Shown here in pieces: positions 45,376 through 56,014 of a stretch of 64,000 nt of DNA. Position 1 is the stretch's first letter. Each line of letters starts with the position of its first letter. The translations under genes and the position numbers were made by a program. The stretch comes from Coix lacryma-jobi var. lacryma-jobi (taxonomy: Eukaryota; Streptophyta; Magnoliopsida; Poales; Poaceae). The notes beneath the pieces were generated by a model. It was not told where the DNA came from and did no database searches. It worked only from the letters and a program-made list of their open reading frames with translations. The stretch covers positions 18,006,080-18,070,079 of the forward strand of contig CM019831.1 in NCBI GenBank assembly GCA_009763385.1, read 5' to 3'.

Positions 45376-47134
45376 AACTCCCAGGGCAGCCGTAGCCACT
45401 CCACTTCGTGGAGTGAACCTACAACTCATCTTCGAGCAAGATGAAGAAGATGCAGCAGAACCCATAGATCATCCAAGGCTCAAGCAAACTATTCAACGGG
45501 ATCATCCCGTTGACAACATTCTTGGGAGTCTTCGAAAGGGGGTAACGACACGCTCTCATTTGGCAAATTTCTGTCAATATTACTCGTTTGTCTCCTCTTT
45601 GGAACCTCTCAAGGTAGAAGAAGCACTGGAAGATCCAGATTGGGTGATGGCCATGCAAGAGGAGCTCAACAACTTTGAGCGCAATCAAGTATGGTCACTT
45701 GTGGAAAGACCAAATACCAATGTGATTGGCACTAAATGGGTCTTCCGCAACAAGCAAGATGAAGAAGGTGTGGTGACAAGGAACAAGGCAAGATTGGTAG
45801 CTCAAGGCTTCACTCAAGTAGAGGGCTTGGACTTTGAAGAAACATATGCACCGGTTGCAAGGCTTGAAGCCATTCAGATTCTTCTAGCCTATGCAACCCA
45901 TCACAACTTCAAGCTATATCAAATGGATGTGAAGAGTGCATTCCTCAATGGCCCTATACAAGAGTTGGTGTATGTCGAGCAACCACCGGGCTTTGAAGAT
46001 CCCAAGTTCCCCAACCACGTCTTCAAACTCCATAAGGCGCTCTATGGGCTTAAACAAGCACCTAGAGCATGGTATGAATGTCTTAAGGAATTCTTGCTCA
46101 AACAAGGCTTTGAAATAGGCAAAGCCGATCCTACTCTCTTCACTCATAAAGTCAATGGAGATATCTTTGTGTGCCAAATATATGTCGATGACATAATATT
46201 TGGTAGTACTAACAAATCCTTTTGTGATGAGTTTAGTAGGATCATGACTATGAGATTTGAGATGTCTATGATGGGTGAGCTCAAGTTCTTCCTTGGTTTT
46301 CAAATCAAGCAATTAAAGGAAGGGACTTTTCTTTGCCAAACCAAGTACACCCATGATATGTTGAAGAAGTTTGACATGGTGAACGCCAAGCCTATCAAAA
46401 CACCCATGCCAACCAATGGGCATCTTGATCTCAATGTGGAAGGGAAAGCCGTGGACATCAAGGTATATCGCTCCATGATCGGTTCTCTTCTTTACTTATG
46501 CGCATCTAGGCCCGATATTATGCTTAGTGTGTGCATGTGTGCTAGATTTCAAGCTAACCCGAAAGAGTGTCACCTAGTGGCCGTTAAGAGAATCTTGAGA
46601 TATCTAGTTCACACACCAAACCTTGGCTTGTGGTATCCTAAGGGCTCCAAGTTCGAACTACTTGGCTATTCGGATTCCGATTATGCTGGTTGTAAAGTAG
46701 ATCGAAAAAGCACTTCGGGGACATGTCAATTCCTTGGATGCTCCTTAGTGTCTTGGGGTTCTAAAAAGCAAAATTGTGTAGCCCTATCCACAGCCGAGGC
46801 CGAGTATGTTGCTGCAGGTGCATGTTGTGCGCAACTACTTTGGATGAGGCAAACCCTTCGTGACTTCAGATGTAACTTTACTCATATCCCACTCTTGTGT
46901 GACAATGAAAGTGCCATAAAACTTGCAAACAACCCAGTGAGTCACTCAAGAACCAAACATATAGACATCCGACATCACTTCTTGAGAGATCATGAAATCA
47001 AAGGAGATATCTCCATTAGACATGTGAGCACCGACAAACAACTAGCCGATATCTTCACTAAGCCTCTAGATGAGTCAAGATTTTGTGCCTTAAGGAGTGA
47101 ACTAAATATACTTGACTCTTGTAACGTGGTTTGA
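45368..47134 (+). CDS. Element E reverse transcriptase and RNase H
   Basis: This is a continuous 588-codon frame with copia RT (WVFRNKQDEEG, ARLVAQGFTQ, YAPVARLEAI, MDVKSAFLNG, catalytic YVDDIIFGST at about 278) and RNase H (SDSDYAGCKVDRKST, STAEAEYVAAGA, LCDNESAIKLANNP, terminal LADIFTKPLDE). It lies one frame away from the integrase part, so it was originally one polyprotein; the break sits in the palindrome cluster. Confidence 0.9.
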   Translation: MPGTPRAAVATPLRGVNLQLIFEQDEEDAAEPIDHPRLKQTIQRDHPVDNILGSLRKGVTTRSHLANFCQYYSFVSSLEPLKVEEALEDPDWVMAMQEELNNFERNQVWSLVERPNTNVIGTKWVFRNKQDEEGVVTRNKARLVAQGFTQVEGLDFEETYAPVARLEAIQILLAYATHHNFKLYQMDVKSAFLNGPIQELVYVEQPPGFEDPKFPNHVFKLHKALYGLKQAPRAWYECLKEFLLKQGFEIGKADPTLFTHKVNGDIFVCQIYVDDIIFGSTNKSFCDEFSRIMTMRFEMSMMGELKFFLGFQIKQLKEGTFLCQTKYTHDMLKKFDMVNAKPIKTPMPTNGHLDLNVEGKAVDIKVYRSMIGSLLYLCASRPDIMLSVCMCARFQANPKECHLVAVKRILRYLVHTPNLGLWYPKGSKFELLGYSDSDYAGCKVDRKSTSGTCQFLGCSLVSWGSKKQNCVALSTAEAEYVAAGACCAQLLWMRQTLRDFRCNFTHIPLLCDNESAIKLANNPVSHSRTKHIDIRHHFLRDHEIKGDISIRHVSTDKQLADIFTKPLDESRFCALRSELNILDSCNVV

Positions 47135-48078
47135 AACCTAGCATGCTTGATTGATTAACTAGTTTGACCTAGGTAAAACCAATTTCAAAACTTTCATATA
47201 TTGTGTTTCAAAATCTTTGTGAAAGAAACTTGCTTGAAATGACCATTGTTCTGAATTGATTACTTGTTACTGGTCATAACATGCAAGTAGTACTTGTCCA
47301 CTCCAAGAATGAGATATGGTGCCTTAGAGAATAATCCTTTCTGTAGGTGACTGTCCGGCAGTGCCGGGCCAGGCGCGGAAGTGCCGGGCCCCGATAGTGT
47401 CGCGGCAGGCGCGGCAGTGCCGGGCCCCGGCAGTGCCGCGGCAAGCGCGGCAGTGCCGCGACTTACCGATTCAGCTGGGATCGGTTTGTTACCGAGTAGG
47501 GCCAAGGGAAAATTTACCTATTCTTACCCGACGGCCCCCTCTCTCTCTCTCCCTCATCCATTCACCGCACTCGTGCTCTCCTTTTCACCTCTCTCTCACG
47601 GGCGACCGGGCGACCGCACCTTCCTCTCCTCACCGGCGTGCTCCCCGGCAACTCCGGCCTCCTGAGGTGTTGCTCGGGATCTCCTTCGGTGCTGCTCCGT
47701 CGTCCTCTTCTCCAAGGGTCTCCTTCCCTCTCCTTCCTCTCAAGGTGAAGGTTCAAAATCCCAAACCCTAAGTTTTTCCCGATTTGTAAAATGCGCCATG
47801 GGTATTGTATTTAGAGGTTGTAGAAGGGTTTGTAGATGATAGGGAAGTGATAGAGATGATGGATGTGGTGTTCCTTGGCTCAGATCTGGCCTGCCTGCGC
47901 GGCAGTGCCGTGCCCTGCGCGGCAGTGCCGGGCCCCGGCAGTGCCGCTCCCAGAGCGGCAGTGCCGGACCATGAGCAGGGGTTTGATCCAAGTAACACCT
48001 TATCCATCAAAATCTATCGCCTCACTATAACCTACCAGTCCTTATGCAGTCTTCTAATTCGCAGTTTCCATGTTTTAG
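47135..48078 (+). other. Spacer between pol and third ORF of E
   Basis: No supported ORF. Two palindrome clusters: 47356-47458 (exact at 47356, 47412, 47428 and 47448) and 47900-47966 (exact at 47900, 47920, 47936 and 47956). Acceptor-like CTTCTAATTCGCAG and TTCCATGTTTTAG stand directly before the ATG at 48079. Confidence 0.7.
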
Positions 48079-49625
48079 ATGTCGGGCGGAAGAGGAGATG
48101 AGAGAAGGGTCAAGCAGAGGATGGATCCGCTCAGGGGGAGGAGCAAGCAGCCATCCCGTCGAGGTGGCTCTAGCTCCCAAGGAGATGTTTCAGCGAGGCA
48201 GCAGATCCGGGATGAGGCTCGCCTGCAGATGCAAGGGCGACAGATAAGGGAAGACCTCTACCCCAACACCCCAGAGCACTTGGCAGAGGTCAGCAGGGCG
48301 CACTTGCAGCCATACACAGAGGATGTGCAGCTCAGGACACCAGGGACAGGCAGCCCGTGTCATACTATTAGCAGTTCAGCTCGGTCAAGTCTCAGCGCCA
48401 GCACAACCCATACAACCATCAAAAGGATATGAGCATTGATTATAGGTTCTGGAACGAGTTCCATTCTGATTTCTATCGTTCAGTCCTATACAATGCCAAG
48501 AAGCAGAAGATACTGAATATGAAGTATGTTGATTGGGAGCATCTAGAGAGCAAGACTGACCGTGACATCAATAGGGTGGTGGCTGCATGTAAGGCAAGAA
48601 ACATGTATGATCTGATGGGATTTAGTTATAATTGGAACACCGAGATCATCCATCAGTTCCATGCGACACTGTATGTTGACAATGTGGTTGAGGAGATGCA
48701 TTGGATGACCGAGGGTCGTCACTACAAGGTCACTTATGAGACCTTTAGTAGGATCCTCGGTTTGGGCAGCGAGGATAGAGAATATGATAACCTGCATGAT
48801 GAGAGGACTTTGACAGATTCTGAGATTGCTTTCATGTATGAGGACCCTCGGAAGGCAGATGGGTTGGTCAAGGGACTACAAGGTTTTTATTACATGTTGA
48901 ACAACCTCTTCAGGCAAACTCTCAACCCAAAGAGTGGGTCCCATTCTAACTTGTATGGATATGGCAGGAACATGTTGGCTAGGATGGCCCCAGGGGCTAA
49001 TCGCTTTTCCATATCCAGCTTTATATGGACTGAGCTTCAGGTTGCAGCCGAGAATGCTAGGAAGGCAGTTCTCTATGCCCCCTACATCATGTTTATGATT
49101 GAGATGGTTTCCGGCTATACCTTTGCTAAGGATGGGTTGCATGAGCCATACCGTGCAGAGAAGAAGAGAGGAGCAGCAGCAGGGGCAGCAGCAGCTGACA
49201 GGCCAGAGAGCTCCCGCCCTTCCTATCCGAGGAAGAAGAAGAGCAAGTTGGCCAAATGGATCAAGGCCATCTTCTCTACTTGCACCTACGCAGCCCAGAC
49301 AGCTCACCAGGCACTCGTTGAGCAGCGAGCAGAGCGAGAGCGGGCGGGACGTTCGCCGTTACCTCCACCCCGCTCTCCACCTCACTTCGACCTCTCCAGT
49401 CTCGACTCAGATGACATAGACTCAGATGGAGATGAGGAGCAGGAGGAGATAGTGCCTGTGCCACCCCGTCGTTCTACACGTGCCTCGACCTCGACCCACT
49501 ACACCAGTTCCACTCACCGTCAGGGGAAGGCCGTGGTAGAGTCCGACGACGACGATGATGACGATGATGATGATGAGGAGGAAGAAGAAGTTCAGTGGGA
49601 CAAGATAGCTTCGGATGATGAGTGA
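48079..49625 (+). pseudogene. Third ORF (env-like position) of element E
   Basis: The ATG at 48079 opens a basic, R/S/Q-rich start (MSGGRGDERRVKQRMDPLRG). A frame change and a TAG lie near 48340-48370. From about 48380 the main frame runs open to 49625. Its globular part (FWNEFHSDFYRSV; HQFHATLYVDNVVEEMHWM; EGRHYKVTYETFSRILGLGS) aligns with the third ORF of D. A lysine-rich KKKSKLAKWIKAI and a very acidic tail (ten Asp then Glu) end it. No signal peptide or clear membrane span is seen. The domain resembles the putative plant transposon protein family; role unknown. Confidence 0.8.
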
Positions 49626-50284
49626 GTGTTTGGACACTCTTCTCTTCTCTACTTCTCTCTTTTTGGTGACTTGTTGTCAAAGGGGGAGAATTAGGTGAAG
49701 AGAAGGGGGTACAACACTTTCTTTCTGTTCATGTCCCCATCATGTTAGTAGTTGTGAGTTGTGAGGGAGTTTGATTCGTTCAAAACTCTATGTTTGTAAT
49801 ATTACTCTATGGTACTACTTCTTAGGCTTGGATGTGGACATGTACTTTTACCTGCTTATCTAGCATGTGTTATCTTGTTTAGTTCTGTTATTGATTATGA
49901 TTTGTGGCTTTGTGTTAATTCCGCTGCGTTTGCTGTCTGTAGCCTGAGCGGCAGTGCCGGGCTCCGGCAGTGCCGCGCCCAGAGCGGCAGTGCCGCTCTG
50001 GCAGAAAGACAGCAAACATCTCTGATGTGCTTAAACTGTCATTCGCATCACGTATTATTCTTGACACAGTTTAGTTGCACCCCACAAAGCTATTAGATGT
50101 GAAACTGAACCTATCTCTCACTTTTGAATATGTGAATGTTGGCCTCTAATGCCAATTCGAGATTTCAGCTCTCATTCACACATTTAGGGGGAGGTTTCAC
50201 ACCTAAGCTTCTAAATCTCAAGTATTGTACCCTTTTATAGTAAGCTTCGATTGTGTTGTCATCAATCACCAAAAAGGGGGAGAT
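49626..50284 (+). other. 3' untranslated part of E with palindromes and polypurine tract
   Basis: Exact palindromes at 49949, 49965 and 49985. A PPT-like TTTAGGGGGAGGTTTC lies near 50186-50201; the terminal PPT AAAAAGGGGGAGAT (50271-50284) adjoins the LTR. Confidence 0.75.
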
Positions 50285-51507
50285 TGTAAGTGCAATCAAG
50301 CCCTAATTGTGGGTTTTGGTGATAATGACCACATGATTGGAGAACTAATGAGATTCATGAAGTTGATAAGCAGGTTATGATAAGAAAGGATAGTGTATGT
50401 ACGTTGGTGGACCCCCCATACTACATTTCATCGGATCCGGACTCAAAGTGATATATCAAGCTTTTTCATTTGAATTTGAGTTATAGGAATGCCGTACTAT
50501 CAAGGGGGAATGCAAATACATTGATATGGCTGAACGACATGTGCTCAAACCAACCGAAGCCATCCATGTTTCTAACCAAAGACAGCTGCACTGAATTCCA
50601 ATCCAACCCTGTCTGATTGGTAGGCGCGGCAGTGCCGCTCTTGTCGCGGCAGTGCTGGGCCGCGGCACTGCCGGGCTTCGGCCGGCACTACCGCGACTTA
50701 TTGTAACCGTTGGCAGGGAGGAGATATTTACTCCATCTCCCTGCCACCCCAACGGTTATCCACGACCATAACTCGTCACCTACCTCCAGACAAGCTTCTT
50801 CTTCCCCATTGAAGGCTCTCAACTCCCCTCTCACCAATCCTTCGATTTCCATTGATTCCAAGTGATTGAGAGGCTTAAACCTTCATCAAAGAGAAGCCCT
50901 AGCTGAGATCTACTTCCTAGAGCACTTGGAACCCTAGCCGGCTAGGCGTCACCCTAGAGCCTTGCCAACTTGTGTGGCAGCCTAGGGAGGTTTGTAATCG
51001 ATTGTTCAGCTAGTATTATTACCCCTCACCTCAAGGATTTGGTTCCTTGACTTGAGAACGAGGTAGAGTTGCAAAGCTCATGACCTAAGTGGTCAACCTC
51101 AACAACGTGGAGGTAGGCAAGCCTTGGTGGCAAGCTGAACCACGGGATAAATCACTTGTCTCTTGTGCTTGCTTAGTTTCATTCTTCATATTCATGAGCT
51201 TGTGATAGATTCTAGGGTTTGGCCCGATCTACTTTATTCCTCTTATTTGGCTTGGAGTAGTTGGTTCTGCTGGTTCATAGAACTTGTTGTAGCATTTCTA
51301 TTCATATAGAATCAGTTAGTTGTGGCTGGATTTCTAATTGCAGCTTCTGGTCTCACACTGCGCGGCAGTACCGCGCTGGGGCCGGCAGTGCCGGGCAGCG
51401 GCAGTGCCGGGCACAGAGCGGTAGTGTCGGGCTTATCTAATTAAGTTTTGAGCTGTGATTTTTGACAGGCCTATTCACCCCCCCTCTAGGCCACACAGGT
51501 CCTTACA
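50285..51507 (+). repeat. 3' LTR of element E
   Basis: Pairs with 39631-40901. Exact palindromes at 50627, 50663, 51383 and 51399; two sites that are exact in the 5' LTR are altered here. Confidence 0.95.
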
Positions 51508-51512
51508 AGCTT

Positions 51513-52810
51513 CTTGGTGAATAGTGTGGTGTCGACCATCCCAATGGTGAAGCCCTTCTCAACGAGGAAGTCCCGGAGGCGCTCGTACCAAGTTCTTGGG
51601 GCCTGCTTGAGCCCATATAGCGCCTTGGACAACCTATAAACATGATTAGGATATCTAGGGTCTTCAAACCCGGGAGGTTGATCAACATAGACTAGTTCAT
51701 TTATGAAGCCATTCAGAAATGCACTTTTCACATCCATTTGATATAATTTAATGTCATGATGTGATGCATATGCAAGGAGGATACGAATGGCTTCGAGTCT
51801 TGCAACCGGTGCAAAGGTCTCTCCAAAATCCAAACCTTCAACTTGAGAGAACCCCTTTGCTATTAGCGCCTTATTTCTAACAACCTTGCCTTGATCATCT
51901 TGCTTGTTCCTAAACACCCATTTTGTTCCAATGACTCTTACGCCTTTGGGTCGCTCTTCAAGTGTCCAAACTTGGTTGCAGGTAAAGTTGTTTAATTCTT
52001 CATGCATAGCATTCACCCAATCCGGATCACCTGGAGCTTCATCTACAATGGTAGGCTCAACAAGAGACACAAAAGAGTGATGTTCAATAAATAAAGCAAG
52101 TTTTTGAGATTGAGTCATTACACCCCTTGTTGGACTCCCTATGATGAGATCTTGAGGATGAGCTTGTAGTAGAGGAGTAGTCCTTTGATCAACCACTTGA
52201 GGGGCCGCTTGTGGAGCATCAACATCTTGAGCTTGTACCACCATTTGATCATGGGAGACATGAGTATCTTCAAATGGATCCTTCCCATCTTTATCATCAA
52301 CAAGTGGTACATTGGATGAGGATGGCTTGTCAATGACTTGCACATCATCATCATCATCTTTAGGCTTGATGGCTCCAACCGGCATGTTCTTCATTGCTTC
52401 CCTCAATGGTTCATCACCTACATCATCAAGATTTTCATGCTCTCCTTGAGAGCCATTAGATTCATCGAATTCCACATCATATGTTTCTTCTACCATCCCG
52501 GTGGCATGGTTGAATACTCGATATGCTTTGGACTTCAATGAGTAACCAACAAGAAAACCAATATCACATCGGCGTTGAAACTTCCCAAGGTGTTGGCGCT
52601 TCTTGTAGATGTAGCATTTGCACCCAAACACTCTAAAGAAGGATACATCCGACTTCTTGTTGTTGAGTAGCTCATAGGGGGTCTTGCCAAGTAGACGATG
52701 GGGGAACAATCGGTTTGATGCATAGCAAGCGGTGTTGATTGCTTCCGTCCAAAATCTCTCCGGTGTAGAGTACTCGTCTAGCATAGTCCTTGCTAGGGTG
52801 ATTAGTGTTC
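51513..52810 (-). pseudogene. Element D integrase C-terminal part and first half of RT
   Basis: After the deletion at about 52810 the frame reads the integrase end (ARTMLDEYSTPERFWTEAINTA), the hydrophilic linker with poly-Asp, and RT fingers (WVFRNKQDDQGK, FAPVARLEAIRILLAYA, MDVKSAFLNG, QPPGFEDPRYPN, LYGLKQAPRTWY). E cuts it after FTKKL; the rest is at 38638-39630. Confidence 0.88.
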
Positions 52811-53560
52811 GGATTTGTCATGAAGAAAGAATACCCAAGTGTATCTAGAGTAGTCATCAACAATCACTAGGCAATAGAGATTTCCACCCAAGCTAGCATA
52901 TATTGTTGGTCCAAATAGATCCATGTGAAGTAGCTCCAACTCTCTTGATATTGATACAAAGGCTTTGGTTGGATGAGTGTTTGCAACTTGCTTGCCGGCT
53001 TGACATGCACTACACAATTTGTCCTTCTCAAATTTGACATCCTTTAAGCCCCTAACCAAATCCTTCTTCAATAGCTTGTTGAGAGTGTTCATTCCAACAT
53101 GTGCCAATCTTCTATGCCATAGCCAACCAAGTGATTGCTTAGTGAACAAACATGTCTTCAAGTTGGCATCTTCGGAGGTGAAATTCACTAGATAGAGATT
53201 GTTGTATCTAAAGCCCTTGAATATCACTTGTGTATCATCTTTCTTGGTCACAACCACTTCCTTGTCGGTGAACAAACATTGAAAGCCAAGATCACATAGT
53301 TGCCCAACAGATAGCAAGTTGAAGCTCAATGATGCAACTAGAAGCACATTGGAGATGGTATGATCATTTGATATGGCCACTTTGCCCAATCCCTTGACAT
53401 TGCCCTTTGAATTGTCACCAAATGTTATCTTTTCTTGGTCATTGACATTTTCTTCTAGTGAGGTGAACATCCGAGGATCACCGGTCATATGTTGTGTGCA
53501 ACCACTATCAATCACCCAATGAGATCCACCGGTCTTGTAGTTCACCTACACACATAAGAA
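52811..53560 (-). pseudogene. Element D protease and N-terminal integrase, truncated by deletion
   Basis: The frame is +1 relative to gag and follows an acceptor-like TTTCTTATGTGTGTAG. It holds protease DSGCTQHMTG, the HHCC finger (WHRRLAHVGMNTL, CSACQAGKQ) and the first catalytic Asp (HMDLFGP). The reading then jumps from HDKS to RTLI: about 66 residues present in E, carrying the second Asp (CDNGTEF) and the Glu (VVERKN), are missing. The encoded integrase could not be catalytic. Confidence 0.87.
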
Positions 53561-53561
53561 A

Positions 53562-55961
53562 TCAAGCTTGAGCTTTTGGGACCCAAACTTGTTGCGGTCC
53601 CTTAACCTTCTCTACTAGTGACTTTGCAACCCAAATTTGCTTTGGCGTATTCTTGTTAGGAGGCCCCATGAACATGACTTTCATCTTGCCACTAGAGTCT
53701 TGTCTAAGCATGTAGTGAGCATTGAAAGCAAAGGGCCTAGCATGCTTGGGCAAGGGTGTGGGCTTTGGCTCTTCACAATCATGAGCAAAGTGACCTTCCT
53801 TTCCACACTCATGGCATCTTCCAATCTTCTTCTTCTTCGGCTTTGTGATGCTCTTGCGTTGCTTCATCTTCTCCTCAAGGAACCCAATGCCATTTCTATT
53901 TGTCTTCATGACCGTGTTCATGAGTAGCTCACTTTGAAGACATTGTCCCTTGGTGAATTTCTTCAACCCGGTGGTGAGGTGTTCCTTTTCTCTCTTGAGC
54001 TTGTCATTCTCTTGTTGAAGCTCTAATTGAGATGGTGTCATTTTGTCATCCCTCTCCATCTTCAATCTCTTGTTCTCTTCTTTTAGCATGTCTAGCTCAA
54101 GTGACATGCTATAGTCATCATCTTGGGTCTCAACAATGACTTGCTTTGTGGTTGCAAGCTTCTCTAGATCAATCTTGAGCTTTGCATTCTCATTCTTGAT
54201 CTTGACATAATCATCATAGTGATCGGCCACAACCACACTCTTGCCTTTGCCACTAGCTCTTTGCTCATCATGCTCACTAACCAAGTCCTCACAAGATGTT
54301 GCTATGTCACACTTAACAACAAGGTTAGGAGCATCATGTGTCTCATGTGAAAGCATATCATAAGTAATGGTGAGAGCATCATAGTCAACTTTCACTTGAG
54401 TGTATTGTTCTTTTAGCAAAGCATAACTAGTGGTAAAGTCACTATGCATCTTATCAAGTTTTTCATTTTTAGCTTTGAGCTCCTTGTTAGAGGACTTGAG
54501 CTCCTTGATGGATGATGACATAGTAGCAAGTTCATCTTTTAACTCATCACTAGCATGAATAGCATGATCATATTTCTCAACAAGAGATTTATTTTCATCA
54601 ACAAGCTTTTCATTTTTAGCTCTAGTCTTTCTTATGATTTTAGAGTAGTCGTTTAGCAATTTGACAAGCTCATCATAAGTAGGTGCCTCAAATTCACCAT
54701 CACTATCACTATCACTAGAGTCATCATCGCTTTGTACCTTCCGGTCACCCTTGGCCATAAGGCATAGGTGTGTAGATGATGATGGCGACGGTGGTGGTGG
54801 TGGTGTAGAGGAGCCAATGACTAGAGCGGCCACCTTCTCCTTCTCATCATCACTATCTTCATTTGATGAGCCACCAGAGGAGTCAATGTCGGTGAGCCAA
54901 TCACCAACAATGTAAGCCTTGCCACCTTTCTTGTGGTATTGCTTCTTCTTCTTGCCATCCTTCTGGTAGTAGGGCTTCTCATTCTTCTTCTCATCTTCAC
55001 TTGATGAGTCATACTTCTTGCCCTTGTTCTTGTTCTTGTAGCTCTCTTTCTTGTGCTTGGTGCATTGATGAGCAAGATGGCCAAGCTCACCGCAATTGTA
55101 GCAATCCATTTCGGAGATTGGCCTCCTCTTGCTACTTGTGAAGAACTTCTTCTTTCTTGAGTCAAAATTGACTCCATTCTTGTGAAGCTTCTTCAACATC
55201 TTGGTGGTCCTTCTCACCATGAGAGCGATGTTGGAATCATCCTCTTCATCACTTGAGCTCTCATGATGCACCTCAATCGCCTTGGACTTGCCCTTCTTGT
55301 CATGGCTAGCTTTGAAGGCCAAGTCCTTCTTCTTGTCGGTGGTGGAGCCACCACTTGGTGTGATGTGCATGTACATCTCATGTGCATTGATCTTTCCCAA
55401 GATTTGAGTTGGTGTAGCGGTGGAAAGATCGCCTTGATGTAGCACCATCACAATGTGTCCATACTTCTCAATTGGAAGGACACAAAGAATCTTCCTCACA
55501 ACATCGGATGGTTGCATTTGTGTGAGGCCAAGTCCATTTAGCTCTTCTACAAGAACATTCAACCGTGAGTACATTTCATTTGCACTTTCATTAGCATGCA
55601 TATCAAAAGAGTGAAGCTTTTGCATAACCAAATGATAGCGTTCCTCACACTCACTCTTTGTTCCCTCATGGAGCGCACAAATGTTGTCCCATAGATCATG
55701 GGCATTTTTGTGGTTCTGAACACGGTTGAACACATCCTTGCAAATGCCTCTAAAAAGAATATTTTTGGCTTTTGAATTCCATTTCTCATTTTCCTCCTCA
55801 TTAGGAGTAAGGCTTGTGCCTTCTTTGGGCTTGGCAAAGCCGGTGATCGCGGCATCGCGGTATTTAACATCAACCGCTTCTAGGTACGACTCCATACGGA
55901 TTTTCCAATATGGGAAGTCGACTCCCTCAAACATGGGAGGTGGTCCATCACCTCCGGACAT
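53562..55961 (-). CDS. Element D Gag, intact
   Basis: This 799-residue frame starts MSGGDGPPPMFEGVDFPYWK. The copia gag (UBN2-type) domain covers about 10-210, with a zinc knuckle CYNCGELGHLAHQC at about 285, a Lys-rich stretch, a S/D-rich acidic part, a long coiled coil (about 430-690) and a second zinc knuckle CHECGKEGHFAHDC at about 720. The C-terminal end (QIWVAKSLVEKVKGPQQVWV) matches the Gag end of E. No internal stop or frameshift in 2.4 kb. It would form the virus-like particle and bind element RNA. Confidence 0.92.
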   Translation of the reverse strand: MSGGDGPPPMFEGVDFPYWKIRMESYLEAVDVKYRDAAITGFAKPKEGTSLTPNEEENEKWNSKAKNILFRGICKDVFNRVQNHKNAHDLWDNICALHEGTKSECEERYHLVMQKLHSFDMHANESANEMYSRLNVLVEELNGLGLTQMQPSDVVRKILCVLPIEKYGHIVMVLHQGDLSTATPTQILGKINAHEMYMHITPSGGSTTDKKKDLAFKASHDKKGKSKAIEVHHESSSDEEDDSNIALMVRRTTKMLKKLHKNGVNFDSRKKKFFTSSKRRPISEMDCYNCGELGHLAHQCTKHKKESYKNKNKGKKYDSSSEDEKKNEKPYYQKDGKKKKQYHKKGGKAYIVGDWLTDIDSSGGSSNEDSDDEKEKVAALVIGSSTPPPPPSPSSSTHLCLMAKGDRKVQSDDDSSDSDSDGEFEAPTYDELVKLLNDYSKIIRKTRAKNEKLVDENKSLVEKYDHAIHASDELKDELATMSSSIKELKSSNKELKAKNEKLDKMHSDFTTSYALLKEQYTQVKVDYDALTITYDMLSHETHDAPNLVVKCDIATSCEDLVSEHDEQRASGKGKSVVVADHYDDYVKIKNENAKLKIDLEKLATTKQVIVETQDDDYSMSLELDMLKEENKRLKMERDDKMTPSQLELQQENDKLKREKEHLTTGLKKFTKGQCLQSELLMNTVMKTNRNGIGFLEEKMKQRKSITKPKKKKIGRCHECGKEGHFAHDCEEPKPTPLPKHARPFAFNAHYMLRQDSSGKMKVMFMGPPNKNTPKQIWVAKSLVEKVKGPQQVWVPKAQA

Positions 55962-55999
55962 CTTAACTCTAGGCGGTTAAGCCTAAATCGAGAGCACGA

Positions 56000-56012
56000 G
56001 GCTTTGATACCA
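56000..56012 (-). promoter_or_regulatory. Primer-binding site of element D
   Basis: The - strand reads TGGTATCAAAGCC two bases inside the 5' LTR, the usual SIRE/Maximus variant of the initiator tRNA-Met site. Confidence 0.88.
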
Positions 56013-56014
56013 AT

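Larger units (their letters stand above)
39631..51507 (+). mobile_element. Element E: SIRE/Maximus-type copia retrotransposon nested in D pol
   Basis: The target duplication AGCTT is at 39626-39630 and 51508-51512. The order is LTR (39631-40901), PBS, gag, pol, spacer, third ORF, PPT, LTR (50285-51507). It is 11.9 kb. It shares layout with D but is a different family by LTR sequence. Its hallmark is the short palindrome CGGCAGTGCCG, present in about 24 exact copies spread over LTRs, coding and non-coding parts. Confidence 0.96.

Noticed and set aside
47361..47771. 136-codon ORF over the E spacer
   Set aside because: Its first half is palindrome sequence and the rest is CT-rich; three overlapping frames are similarly open.
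49540..49600. Aspartate run at the end of the E third ORF as a simple microsatellite
   Set aside because: The GAC/GAT/GAG codons vary within the run and the frame ends in a sensible stop, so it is kept as an acidic protein tail.
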